A stretch of 13,961 bases of DNA. It comes from Hyphomicrobiales bacterium (GTDB taxonomy: Bacteria; Pseudomonadota; Alphaproteobacteria; Rhizobiales; Aestuariivirgaceae). Positions 1 through 6,659 of the stretch are shown here, one piece after another. Both the position numbers and the translations under genes were made by a program. The notes under the pieces are model-generated. The model was not told the DNA's origin. It made no database searches and was given only the letters and a program-made list of their open reading frames with translations. The stretch lies in assembly GCA_003151375.1 (NCBI GenBank), contig PLXI01000293.1, forward strand, positions 1 through 13,961, given 5' to 3'. Within the stretch, counting starts at the first letter, position 1. Every line of letters begins with the position of its first letter.

Positions 1-34
1 GGGGTCAGGTGTTCGAGTCACCTAAGCGGCACCA
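1..34 (+). tRNA. 3' end of a tRNA gene, possibly tRNA-Thr (partial)
   Basis: The window opens inside a tRNA. A 5-bp T stem (AGGTG at 7-11 with CACCT at 19-23) closes a 7-nt loop TTCGAGT at 12-18, giving the standard GTTCGAGTC T-arm signature. It is followed by the 3' acceptor strand AAGCGGC (24-30), discriminator A (31) and an encoded CCA (32-34). The 5' half, including the anticodon, lies outside the window. The acceptor strand implies a 5' end of GCCGCTT, which resembles alphaproteobacterial tRNA-Thr as I recall it, so the identity is an inference. It converges on the helicase gene, with 46 nt between them and no clear terminator hairpin. Confidence 0.88.
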
Positions 35-80
35 TTCATCGGTTTTCAGCTTTGAACGGTAGAGTTTGCACTTTAAATGG

Positions 81-1928
81 CTAACTTGTCTTGTCTTTTG
101 GGCCTTTATGGAATTTGAAATCGCCGCCCTTGGGTTTAAATTTGGCTTTGCCTTTGAACTTCGGTTTATCAGTGAATGATTTCTTGCCTTCATAACGCGG
201 CTTCGCATCGAAATCGTGTGGCTTTTTATCTTCGTAATTTTCTTTTCTATCGCCGCGTTCAAAGCTGCGTTTACGTTCGGACCGTGGCGCCTGTGCAGGC
301 ATCGCACCTTCGAGTCTGGAGATCGTAACGTCATCCTTGTCGGCAATCACCATGGCGGCCGCAAATTTTTCAGCCATGTGATTGGCAATTTCGAAGCGCG
401 TTTCATTCTCATTGATCCGAATGGCGCCAATGTCAGGCTTAGTCACATGACCTCTGCGGCAAATCATCGGCAACAACCATTTTGGATCGGCATTGTTTTT
501 GCGGCCAATGTCCAAGCGGAACCAAGTGAAATCACGCGGACCCATGTCTGAATGTTCTTTTCGGCGCAATGGTTTGGCCTCGCGGAACTCACCGCGTGAT
601 CCACGATTGTCACCAGCGCCGGGATCAAACACGTCCTCAGCCGCTGGCAAGCGCGAGCGATAGATGCGCACCAATGCCGCTGCAATTTCTTCCGGCTGTC
701 GATTGGCCAGTACAATACGCGCCATTTCCAGATCCTCTTCGCTGTTCACGGCCGTGAGGATCGGGTCTTGCAACATGCGCTGCTGATCCAGTTTGCGAAT
801 GTCTTCTGCTTGCGGGGGCCCGCTCCAAATGGGTGTCACTCTTGCCGTGGCCAGCATTTGCTCTGCCTTGCGGCGGCGAGACAGCGGCACCAGTAAAACT
901 GACACGCCCTTGCGCCCCGCCCGGCCAGTGCGGCCTGAGCGATGCTGCAAAGTTTCTGCATCGTTGGGAAGATCAGCGTGGATCACCAGATTCAGATTGG
1001 GAAGATCAATGCCACGCGCTGCCACATCAGTTGCCACGCACACACGAGCCCGGCCATCACGCAGAGCTTGCAGAGCATGATTGCGCTCTGCCTGGCTCAA
1101 CTCTCCAGAAAGGTTCACTGCCGCAAAGCCGCGCTCCGACAATGTCGCATGTAAATGACGAACATGTTCACGGGTGTTGCAAAAGACAATGGCTGATTGC
1201 GATTCAATAAAGCGCAGCACATTGACAACAGCATGTTCCACTTCGTTGGGTGCAACCCGCATCGCACGATATTCAATGTCAGCATGAGCGCGCTCAGAGC
1301 CTTTGGCTTCAATGCGCAACGCGTCGCGTTGATATCTTTTCGCCAGCAAAGCAATCGGTTTCGGCATCGTTGCCGAAAACATCAAGGTTTGACGGGACTT
1401 CGGCGTGGCATCGAGGATGAATTCAAGATCTTCGCGGAAGCCCAGATCCAGCATCTCATCGGCCTCATCAAGTACAAGCGCTTTGAGATCATTGATTTTG
1501 AGTGCGCCGCGTTCAAGGTGGTCGCGCAAACGGCCCGGCGTTCCAACGATGATATGTGCCCCATCATGCAAACGGCGGCGTTCGCGGTTGGGATCCATGC
1601 CACCCACGCATGAAATAATCCTGGCACCAGTGTAGGCATAGAGCCACGAAAGTTCGCGCTCAACCTGTAAGGCTAATTCGCGCGTAGGAGCCACAATCAG
1701 TGCCAGAGGATCAGCTTCATTTTCAAACCGAAGGGCTTCACCCAGCAATGTGCTTGCAATGGCGAGGCCATAGGCCACAGTTTTTCCAGAGCCCGTTTGC
1801 GCCGACACTACCATATCACGCCCCGTGGCACGCGCTTCGAGAACGGCTATTTGAACCGCTGTTGGGTCCTCGTATTTGCGCTCAGTGAGCGCGCGAGCGA
1901 ACGGCGGTGGTGTTAATGGAAATGTCAT
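81..1928 (-). CDS. DEAD-box ATP-dependent RNA helicase (DeaD/CsdA-like, DbpA RNA-binding domain)
   Basis: A 615-aa superfamily 2 RNA helicase that unwinds RNA duplexes with ATP, acting in ribosome assembly or mRNA decay. All core motifs are present: Q motif (Q26), AQTGSGKT (43-50), PTRELA (81-86), GG (109-110), TPGR (130-133), DEAD (154-157), SAT (185-187), VFCNT (248-252), ATDVAARGID (299-308) and HRSGRTGR (329-336). Residues about 465-535 resemble the DbpA/CsdA C-terminal RNA-binding domain. Residues 540-615 form a Lys/Arg/Gly/Phe-rich, probably disordered tail that should bind RNA non-specifically. The overall plan is that of CsdA/DeaD, the cold-shock helicase, rather than the shorter RhlE type. 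The ATG at 1926-1928 has a purine-rich AGAAGAAG upstream, a modest ribosome site. It is transcribed alone, and the 111-nt upstream gap carries two inverted repeats. Family is certain; the exact ortholog (deaD) is not. Confidence 0.96.
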   Translation of the reverse strand: MTFPLTPPPFARALTERKYEDPTAVQIAVLEARATGRDMVVSAQTGSGKTVAYGLAIASTLLGEALRFENEADPLALIVAPTRELALQVERELSWLYAYTGARIISCVGGMDPNRERRRLHDGAHIIVGTPGRLRDHLERGALKINDLKALVLDEADEMLDLGFREDLEFILDATPKSRQTLMFSATMPKPIALLAKRYQRDALRIEAKGSERAHADIEYRAMRVAPNEVEHAVVNVLRFIESQSAIVFCNTREHVRHLHATLSERGFAAVNLSGELSQAERNHALQALRDGRARVCVATDVAARGIDLPNLNLVIHADLPNDAETLQHRSGRTGRAGRKGVSVLLVPLSRRRKAEQMLATARVTPIWSGPPQAEDIRKLDQQRMLQDPILTAVNSEEDLEMARIVLANRQPEEIAAALVRIYRSRLPAAEDVFDPGAGDNRGSRGEFREAKPLRRKEHSDMGPRDFTWFRLDIGRKNNADPKWLLPMICRRGHVTKPDIGAIRINENETRFEIANHMAEKFAAAMVIADKDDVTISRLEGAMPAQAPRSERKRSFERGDRKENYEDKKPHDFDAKPRYEGKKSFTDKPKFKGKAKFKPKGGDFKFHKGPKDKTS

Positions 1929-1969
1929 TGATACTTCTTCTAAAAATGGAAATGAGCTGCGCGCTTACA

Positions 1970-1982
1970 TGAGTTGAACTCA
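1970..1982. repeat. 13-nt inverted repeat upstream of the helicase gene
   Basis: TGAGTT-G-AACTCA is a perfect inverted repeat with 6-nt arms, about 40 nt upstream of the helicase start. It would lie in the promoter or 5' leader of that gene. It could be a small hairpin or a regulator site; no regulator is recognised. Confidence 0.35.
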
Positions 1983-2015
1983 AAACACCACCGCCGCGAT
2001 GGCATAACTTACAAC

Positions 2016-2027
2016 CTCATTAATGAG
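2016..2027. repeat. 12-bp perfect palindrome between rhaM-like gene and helicase
   Basis: CTCATTAATGAG is self-complementary over 12 bp. It lies 12 nt beyond the stop of the mutarotase gene and about 90 nt upstream of the helicase start. There is no T-run, so an intrinsic terminator is unlikely. A protein-binding site upstream of the helicase is possible. The rest of the gap 1929-2039 shows nothing else I can name. Confidence 0.3.
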
Positions 2028-2039
2028 CTGGATTCGAAT

Positions 2040-2372
2040 TCAATCGAGATGATAGATTTCCGGCATCATGCTCCACCACTCACCCTTTGCTGCCGAACTC
2101 AACGGCGTTTGGCAGGGGTCAGTAAGGGCCATCCAACGCTTAGTAATTGCCTTTGCTCCAAGAATCTTCATATCCGCTTCGAAATCAGTGCCAGCATATT
2201 CCCAATAGCCAAAAAGGAGATTCTCTGGTTCACGGAGATAGATCGAATAGTTGTGAATGTTTGCATCATTCAGAGCTTGATTCATTTCAGGCCATGGCCC
2301 TGCGTGAAGGCGTCGATATTCCGCGACCTTCTCCGGGCGCACAGAGACAACCATTCCCATACGGCGAAGCAT
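2040..2372 (-). CDS. L-rhamnose mutarotase family protein (RhaM/COG3254)
   Basis: A 110-aa protein of the RhaM family, small cytoplasmic ferredoxin-fold-like dimers that interconvert the alpha and beta anomers of L-rhamnose or related 6-deoxy sugars such as L-fucose. Conserved residues are visible: Y19 and H23 (in EYRRLHAGPWPEM), Y42 (NYSIYL) and W80, which line up with Y18, H22, Y41 and the tryptophan motif of E. coli RhaM. The C-terminal TDPCQTP and GEWW segments place it in the subgroup unlike E. coli RhaM. The second Trp of the usual WW pair is Met81. The ATG at 2372 is preferred because AGGAG (2381-2385 on the - strand) lies 8 nt before it; a GTG at 2375 is also in frame. It sits 43 nt downstream of the gntR stop on the same strand, so the two are probably co-transcribed. 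No other rhamnose genes are in the window, so the true substrate is open. Confidence 0.88.
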   Translation of the reverse strand: MLRRMGMVVSVRPEKVAEYRRLHAGPWPEMNQALNDANIHNYSIYLREPENLLFGYWEYAGTDFEADMKILGAKAITKRWMALTDPCQTPLSSAAKGEWWSMMPEIYHLD

Positions 2373-2415
2373 CACTCAATCTCCTATAACAAATCTATCT
2401 TTTGAGGCTGGCTGT

Positions 2416-3102
2416 TCAATACAGTCCCATATGCCGTCGCAGTGCTGCGTTGAAGTGTTCCTGCAGGGCAATTTTAGCTCTGTCTGGATCGCGCGCCTGA
2501 CATGCTTCAATGATTTCCAAATGTTCGCGCAACGAACGCAAAACGATGGGCGGTGTTAACTTTCTGTCTAATCTGATCAGCCGCAAGTAATTATGAATAC
2601 GCCGATAGCTGGTTTCGATGAGCGGGTTGCGCAAGCTCGAAATAATGGAGTTGTGGAGCAACTGCTCCAATATCTCCAACTCAGCGAGAGTTGCGTCGGT
2701 GAGGCCGGATTCTTCGATCAATTGAATCGATTGAATGTGGCGACGTTGCAAATCTTCGATTTCTGCCGCATCGGCGGTTTCGGCATACACAGCCACTGCG
2801 GCGGCTTCGATGATGCCGCGGAACTGATAAGTGGCACGCGTCAGTTCAAGTCCGGGCTTCACAAACTCGATGCCTGCGCGCGGGTGGATGGTGAGCACAC
2901 CCTCAGCTTCAAGAATGCGCAGCGCATCACGCAGCGGCCCCACGGAAACACCTGTCAGATCAACCAAATCTCCTTGAGAAACATATGCACCCGCCGCAAC
3001 CTTGCGCTCAAAAAGTATCTCTAAGATGCGCGTGTAGGCGACATCACTCAGCCTCAACCCATCGCTGGCTTCTAATACAGTTCGGGAAATTTTTGTGGCC
3101 AC
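2416..3102 (-). CDS. GntR-family transcriptional regulator, FadR/FCD subfamily
   Basis: A 228-aa DNA-binding regulator that probably senses a sugar acid or related metabolite and controls the adjoining locus. An N-terminal winged helix (about 15-82) carries the classic TGVSVGPLRDALRILEAEGVL pattern (50-70). The C-terminal FCD effector domain has His at 150, 194 and 216, the usual metal-coordinating set, with E146 where an Asp is common. The frame is open back to 3324, but GTG at 3102 is the best start: AAGGA lies 9 nt upstream (3112-3116), the length then matches the family, and the longer version would run antisense into the divergent enzyme gene. It is divergent from the enolase-superfamily gene across 75 nt that hold a 14-bp palindrome, a common layout for autoregulation plus control of the neighbour. 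Confidence 0.92.
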   Translation of the reverse strand: MATKISRTVLEASDGLRLSDVAYTRILEILFERKVAAGAYVSQGDLVDLTGVSVGPLRDALRILEAEGVLTIHPRAGIEFVKPGLELTRATYQFRGIIEAAAVAVYAETADAAEIEDLQRRHIQSIQLIEESGLTDATLAELEILEQLLHNSIISSLRNPLIETSYRRIHNYLRLIRLDRKLTPPIVLRSLREHLEIIEACQARDPDRAKIALQEHFNAALRRHMGLY

Positions 3103-3111
3103 TGGCTTGCG

Positions 3112-3116
3112 TCCTT
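3112..3116 (-). promoter_or_regulatory. Shine-Dalgarno site that fixes the GntR start
   Basis: On the - strand this reads AAGGA, 9 nt before the GTG at 3102. The upstream in-frame ATG at 3144 has no comparable site. Confidence 0.65.
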
Positions 3117-3122
3117 GATGAT

Positions 3123-3136
3123 TCTGATATATCAGA
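3123..3136. promoter_or_regulatory. 14-bp perfect palindrome, candidate GntR operator
   Basis: TCTGATATATCAGA is perfectly self-complementary and lies in the 75-nt gap between the divergent regulator and enzyme genes. Its size and symmetry fit the short palindromic operators of FadR-type GntR dimers. It lies 21 nt upstream of the regulator start and about 27 nt upstream of a TATACT -10-like hexamer for the rightward operon, so one bound dimer could affect both directions. I found no second copy by eye. Confidence 0.6.
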
Positions 3137-3137
3137 C

Positions 3138-3168
3138 TTACCATAAGAACATTCAAAACACTATACTG
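3138..3168 (+). promoter_or_regulatory. Candidate sigma-70-type promoter of the sugar operon
   Basis: TATACT at 3163-3168 is a good -10 hexamer. TTACCA at 3138-3143 is a weak -35 with a long 19-bp spacer. A start of transcription near 3174-3176 would leave almost no leader before the ATG at 3178, in keeping with the absence of a Shine-Dalgarno site there. Inferred from consensus only. Confidence 0.35.
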
Positions 3169-3177
3169 GTTAATCAA

Positions 3178-4362
3178 ATGCAGCTCACGGAATACCATAT
3201 TACACGTTTTCAATTTGCGCGCGACCGCACAATTGGCGACAGCCAAGTGCGCATTGACGAGGCGAACATTGCAGCGCTTGAGCTGGTTGACGATAAAGGC
3301 AATGTCGGCCTTGGCTTCGTCCAAGGGCTTATTGTGCCTCTACCTGATCAGGAGGAAATCGAGCGGGTTTTTGAGTCTGAAGTTTGGTCAAATCTGAAGG
3401 GCAACGCGCCGATTAGCCTGGTGCACCGGGTTAAACGCCCGCGTGGCGGCAATCAACGTGCCTTGAGCTTACCGTTTGAAGAAGCAATCCAGGTGGCACT
3501 TTGGGATCTTGCCGCCAAGCAATCAGGCCTTCCGCTGCACCGCCTGCTGGGCGGCCAACGTGACAGAGTCCGCGCTTATGCTTCTGGCCTTGACTATCAT
3601 TTCAGCGATGCAGAGTTCACATCGTTCTTTGGCCATGCTGATGCCATTGGCTATAACGCATTCAAAATCAAGGTCGGACACCCTGACTTCGAGCGCGATT
3701 TGCATCGGCTAAACCTTTTATCAAAAGCAGTTCGTCCCGGCGCATTGGTGATGATCGATGCCAACGAAGCTTGGGGTGCCAAGGAAGCTCTGGTCAAACT
3801 CACCAAGATTCGTGATGCAGGTTTTGATCTCCTATGGGCGGAAGACCCCATATTGCGTGATGACTTTGACGGACTGCGCATGTTGCGGCAAGCCGCACCT
3901 TGGACTCTGATCAATTCCGGAGAATACCTCAACGCTGCCGGAAAACGGCAACTGATGATGGCTGGCGGCACCGATATTCTTAACGTTCACGGCCAAGTCA
4001 CCGACGTGATGCGCATTGGTTGGCTGGCTGCGGAATTGGGAATTCCGGTTAGCTTGGGTAACACATTTCTGGAAGTCGGCGTGCACATGGCTTGCGCCCT
4101 GCCAGAAGTCGAGTGGCTGGAATATTCGTTCCAGAATTTCGATCATCTCGTTGATCAACCAGTGGTTATCCGTGATGGCTGGGCATTTGCACCGGACCGA
4201 ATGGGCCATGGCCTTGTCCTATCTGAAAAAACTCGCCTTGAATGGTCTCGCCCCAACGTTCTATCGCGCGATCAGCTTGGCGCCCCACCCTTCAATCCAC
4301 GTGTAGTTGACGCGAAAATCACGCCAAGACCCGGGGATGGAGTTCAACAAAAACCTAAATAA
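3178..4362 (+). CDS. Enolase-superfamily enzyme (mandelate racemase / muconate lactonizing type), atypical active site
   Basis: A 394-aa protein with the capping domain plus TIM barrel of the enolase superfamily. Members abstract the proton alpha to a carboxylate with Mg2+, often as sugar-acid dehydratases, racemases or cycloisomerases. Numbered from this start: KxK at 163-165 (FKIKVG), metal ligands D194 (MIDANEAW), E222 (WAEDP) and E249 (NSGEY), and E315 (WLEY) matching Glu317 of mandelate racemase. By hand alignment, the barrel positions of mandelate racemase Asp270 and His297 are H271 (DILNVH) and N295 (SLGNTF). The usual general acid/base pair is therefore missing, so the reaction cannot be named. 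ATG 3178 begins at the family's N-terminal strand; in-frame TTG 3115 and ATG 3118 are alternatives. None has a good ribosome site. It heads the ABC operon, 18 nt before the binding-protein gene, so it probably acts on the imported compound. Confidence 0.9.
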   Translation: MQLTEYHITRFQFARDRTIGDSQVRIDEANIAALELVDDKGNVGLGFVQGLIVPLPDQEEIERVFESEVWSNLKGNAPISLVHRVKRPRGGNQRALSLPFEEAIQVALWDLAAKQSGLPLHRLLGGQRDRVRAYASGLDYHFSDAEFTSFFGHADAIGYNAFKIKVGHPDFERDLHRLNLLSKAVRPGALVMIDANEAWGAKEALVKLTKIRDAGFDLLWAEDPILRDDFDGLRMLRQAAPWTLINSGEYLNAAGKRQLMMAGGTDILNVHGQVTDVMRIGWLAAELGIPVSLGNTFLEVGVHMACALPEVEWLEYSFQNFDHLVDQPVVIRDGWAFAPDRMGHGLVLSEKTRLEWSRPNVLSRDQLGAPPFNPRVVDAKITPRPGDGVQQKPK

Positions 4363-4368
4363 CATGAT

Positions 4369-4373
4369 GGAGG
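4369..4373 (+). promoter_or_regulatory. Strong Shine-Dalgarno site of the binding-protein gene
   Basis: GGAGG with a 7-nt spacer before ATG 4381, inside the 18-nt gap. It is the strongest ribosome site seen in the operon, fitting the high level needed for a periplasmic binding protein. Confidence 0.75.
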
Positions 4374-4380
4374 AAACAAC

Positions 4381-5676
4381 ATGAAAAAGGTATTTCTGAA
4401 AAGCTTTGTCGCAGTTGCGGCAATAACTGTCGCCGGACTCGGTGCTAGCACCGCGTTCGCCGATGCAAAAGTGACACTTACTTATCAAGTCGATGCAAAT
4501 TGGATTAAGGATGGCGAACGCCAACTCGCCAAGAAGTTCGAAGAGCAAACGGGCATTGCCATCGACTTCCAGATCGTACCTGCCGATCAATACTTCAATG
4601 TATTGAAGACAAAGCTCAACACCGGCGAGGCTACTGATCTTTTCGGGGGGCAAAGCGGCGTTACCGATCTGACATTGAACTATAATGTTGAGAAGAACGC
4701 TGTCGATCTTTCAAATGAGCCATGGGCCAAACAGGAAGACCCGATCGTTGCGGCGCAATCGACCGTGAAGGGCAAACTTTACGGCCTCACCTATTGGGAT
4801 ACGCTCGGCTATGTTTGGGTGGTGAATTATAACAAGGCGACGTTTAAAAAATTTGGCCTTGAACCACCTAAGACCTATGCAGAATTCAAAGCACTTTGCC
4901 AAAAGTTGAAGGACGGAGGTGTTCAGCCACTTTATGAACCGGTTTCAGATGGCTGGCATCATGTGCTTTGGTTCCCTGAGTTGGGACCGCGCTATGAACA
5001 GGCTACCCCGGGTCTTGCCGATAAACTCAATACCAACAAAGAAAAGTTTGCCGACGATAAGACCATGTTGACAGACCTGACAGAGCTCAAGGAAATGTTT
5101 GATCTTGGCTTCTTTGGCAAAAATGCTCTGTCTGATACGTTTGCCGATCGCACCAAGGCAATGTCGGATGGCAAGATTGCCATGTTCATGGCCCAAAGCG
5201 CTTTCCCTCAAGACTTGCATAAAGACTACCCCAATATCAGTCCTGATGACTGGGGCGTATTTGTTATGCCGTTGGCTGATAACCAACTCCTCAACATCAA
5301 TCCTGCGGGACCTACCCACTTCATCTACTCGGGTTCCAAGCATGTTGCTGAGGCCAAACAATATTTGGATTTCTTGACGAAGCCTGAAAACCTGCAAACC
5401 TACCTTGACAGCGAACCACAGTTCTTCACGCTGCCTTTCCCAGGTGTGAAGACAAAGTTTTCGCCTGAACTGCAAGCCTTCATGGATGCCCATAAAGATG
5501 CGCGTGGTGTCGTTTATCAAACGCAGATCAACTACGTGAACGCGCAATGGATGGATATAGGCAAGGATGTAACGGCCATGTTTACTGGCACCGAATCTCC
5601 CGCTGACGTGCTTACCAACGTTGATAAACGTCGGTCAGACTTTGCCCAGGCGGCGAAAGATCCAAATTGGAAATGA
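4381..5676 (+). CDS. Sugar ABC transporter periplasmic substrate-binding protein (family 1, CUT1)
   Basis: A 431-aa extracellular solute-binding protein that delivers substrate to the membrane permeases encoded next. A Sec signal peptide is clear: MKK, a hydrophobic stretch to about residue 22, then a signal peptidase site after AFA (27). The absence of a lipobox Cys suggests a soluble periplasmic protein. The mature protein begins with a typical beta strand and the pattern QLAKKFEEQTGI of family 1 binding proteins. The region around 255-275 (ADRTKAMSDGKIAMFM) and the aromatic-rich stretches YWDTLGYVWVV and DGWHHVLWFPE are typical of carbohydrate-binding clefts. CUT1 systems carry oligosaccharides, glycosides, polyols or glycerol phosphates. 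The partner mutarotase and enolase-family enzyme point to a deoxy sugar, sugar acid or a glycoside of one, but the substrate cannot be read from the sequence. Confidence 0.95.
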   Translation: MKKVFLKSFVAVAAITVAGLGASTAFADAKVTLTYQVDANWIKDGERQLAKKFEEQTGIAIDFQIVPADQYFNVLKTKLNTGEATDLFGGQSGVTDLTLNYNVEKNAVDLSNEPWAKQEDPIVAAQSTVKGKLYGLTYWDTLGYVWVVNYNKATFKKFGLEPPKTYAEFKALCQKLKDGGVQPLYEPVSDGWHHVLWFPELGPRYEQATPGLADKLNTNKEKFADDKTMLTDLTELKEMFDLGFFGKNALSDTFADRTKAMSDGKIAMFMAQSAFPQDLHKDYPNISPDDWGVFVMPLADNQLLNINPAGPTHFIYSGSKHVAEAKQYLDFLTKPENLQTYLDSEPQFFTLPFPGVKTKFSPELQAFMDAHKDARGVVYQTQINYVNAQWMDIGKDVTAMFTGTESPADVLTNVDKRRSDFAQAAKDPNWK

Positions 5677-5698
5677 GCAACAACTTGGGCTTAAGCTC

Positions 5699-5749
5699 GG
5701 CCCGCATTAAATAAAACATCGGGCCCCAATCATAATGGGTTGGGACCCG
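5699..5749 (+). terminator. Overlapping hairpins after the binding-protein gene (partial terminator or mRNA stabiliser)
   Basis: Two alternative stems share bases 5720-5725. Hairpin A pairs GGCCCG (5699-5704) with CGGGCC (5720-5725) around a 15-nt loop. Hairpin B pairs CGGGCCCCAA (5720-5729) with TTGGGACCCG (5740-5749) around a 10-nt loop, with one C/A mismatch. There is no long U-run, so full termination is unlikely. Such structures after a binding-protein gene commonly protect its mRNA or cut read-through so that it is made in excess over the permeases. The function is inferred. Confidence 0.5.
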
Positions 5750-5770
5750 GTATTAAAATTTGGTTCAACG

Positions 5771-6649
5771 ATGAAATTCCGCAGTCGATATCCAATTTCC
5801 TTTGCCGCGCCGGCACTCGTTTTGTACGGCGTGTTCTTTATTTTGCCCAGCCTGGGAGGCATCATCTATGCATTCACCGACTGGAGCAGCTATTCAGACG
5901 AAGTCAATTTCGTTGGCTTGAAAAACTTTGTTAAAATTTTCACGCCCGGCGAACACTATCTAGGATATTTCTCAAACACCTTCCTTTTCACCATCATAAC
6001 CATCATTATCAAAACCGTTGTTGGACTGGCCTTGGCGCTATTGCTGAACGAAGGCGTCAAGAAATTCGTCAACCTCTACCGTGTCATGATCTATGTACCC
6101 GTGGTTCTGCCGATGTTGGTGGTGGGTCTCATGTTCCGTTCGATCCTCAATCCTGCGACTGGCTTGTTCAATACCTTCTTGCGCGCCATCGGCCTTGATG
6201 TGATCGCGATGTCTTGGCTGGTGGATCCCCATATTGCGCTTTATTCAATTATGTTTGTCGATAGCTGGAAGGGTGTTGGCTACATCATGGTGATTTTATT
6301 GGCAGGCCTGCAAACTATTCCAAAAGATTATTATGAAGCGGCAAAGGTCGACGGGGCCAATGGCTGGTGGCGTTTCTGGTTCATAACATTGCCTTTGCTG
6401 ATGCCTGCGCTATCGATCGTAACTGTTCTAAACATGCTCTACGGACTCAGAATTTTCGACATCATTTATGCAACGACCAATGGCGGGCCCGGCTATGCCA
6501 CTGAAGTGCTTCAGACCGGCATTTTTAAGGCGTTTTCTCAAGGCCAATATGGCTTGGGAACAGCGCTTTCAAGCATACTTTTCGTTATCCTCCTGATTGC
6601 TGGTTATGGGGTCATTCGCCTCCTAGAGCCAAAGCCAGTTCAGCAGTAA
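5771..6649 (+). CDS. Sugar ABC transporter permease, MalF/UgpA type
   Basis: A 292-aa inner-membrane subunit with about six transmembrane segments, the first at roughly residues 10-35 (FAAPALVLYGVFFILPSL). The cytoplasmic EAA loop that docks on the ATPase is present at about 189-208 (EAAKVDGANGWWRFWFITLP). The frame is open from an ATG at 5735, but that ATG lies inside the hairpin of the intergenic region and adds an unrelated, non-conserved segment. ATG 5771 gives the usual short basic N terminus (MKFRSRYP) before the first helix. Neither start has a strong ribosome site, so translation may be modest. It pairs with the next gene as a heterodimeric channel. Confidence 0.93.
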   Translation: MKFRSRYPISFAAPALVLYGVFFILPSLGGIIYAFTDWSSYSDEVNFVGLKNFVKIFTPGEHYLGYFSNTFLFTIITIIIKTVVGLALALLLNEGVKKFVNLYRVMIYVPVVLPMLVVGLMFRSILNPATGLFNTFLRAIGLDVIAMSWLVDPHIALYSIMFVDSWKGVGYIMVILLAGLQTIPKDYYEAAKVDGANGWWRFWFITLPLLMPALSIVTVLNMLYGLRIFDIIYATTNGGPGYATEVLQTGIFKAFSQGQYGLGTALSSILFVILLIAGYGVIRLLEPKPVQQ

Positions 6650-6659
6650 GGGCAAAACT

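Noticed and set aside
1..80. tRNA 3' end as an integration (att) site of a mobile island
   Set aside because: No integrase, no repeat of the tRNA end elsewhere in the window and no mobile genes; the neighbours look like ordinary chromosome.
1197..1613. 138-aa open frame on the + strand
   Set aside because: It is antisense to the conserved helicase core and shows no recognisable domain.
3103..3324. Extended N terminus of the GntR regulator up to 3324
   Set aside because: It runs antisense to the divergent enzyme gene, adds no family-like sequence, and the GTG at 3102 has a well-placed AAGGA site and gives a normal family length.
4945..5547. 200-aa open frame on the - strand
   Set aside because: It is antisense to the well-supported binding-protein gene and resembles no family; it is a shadow frame.
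5735..5770. ATG 5735 as the start of the first permease
   Set aside because: It lies inside the intergenic hairpin without a ribosome site and adds a 12-residue segment unlike permease N termini; ATG 5771 fits the family.
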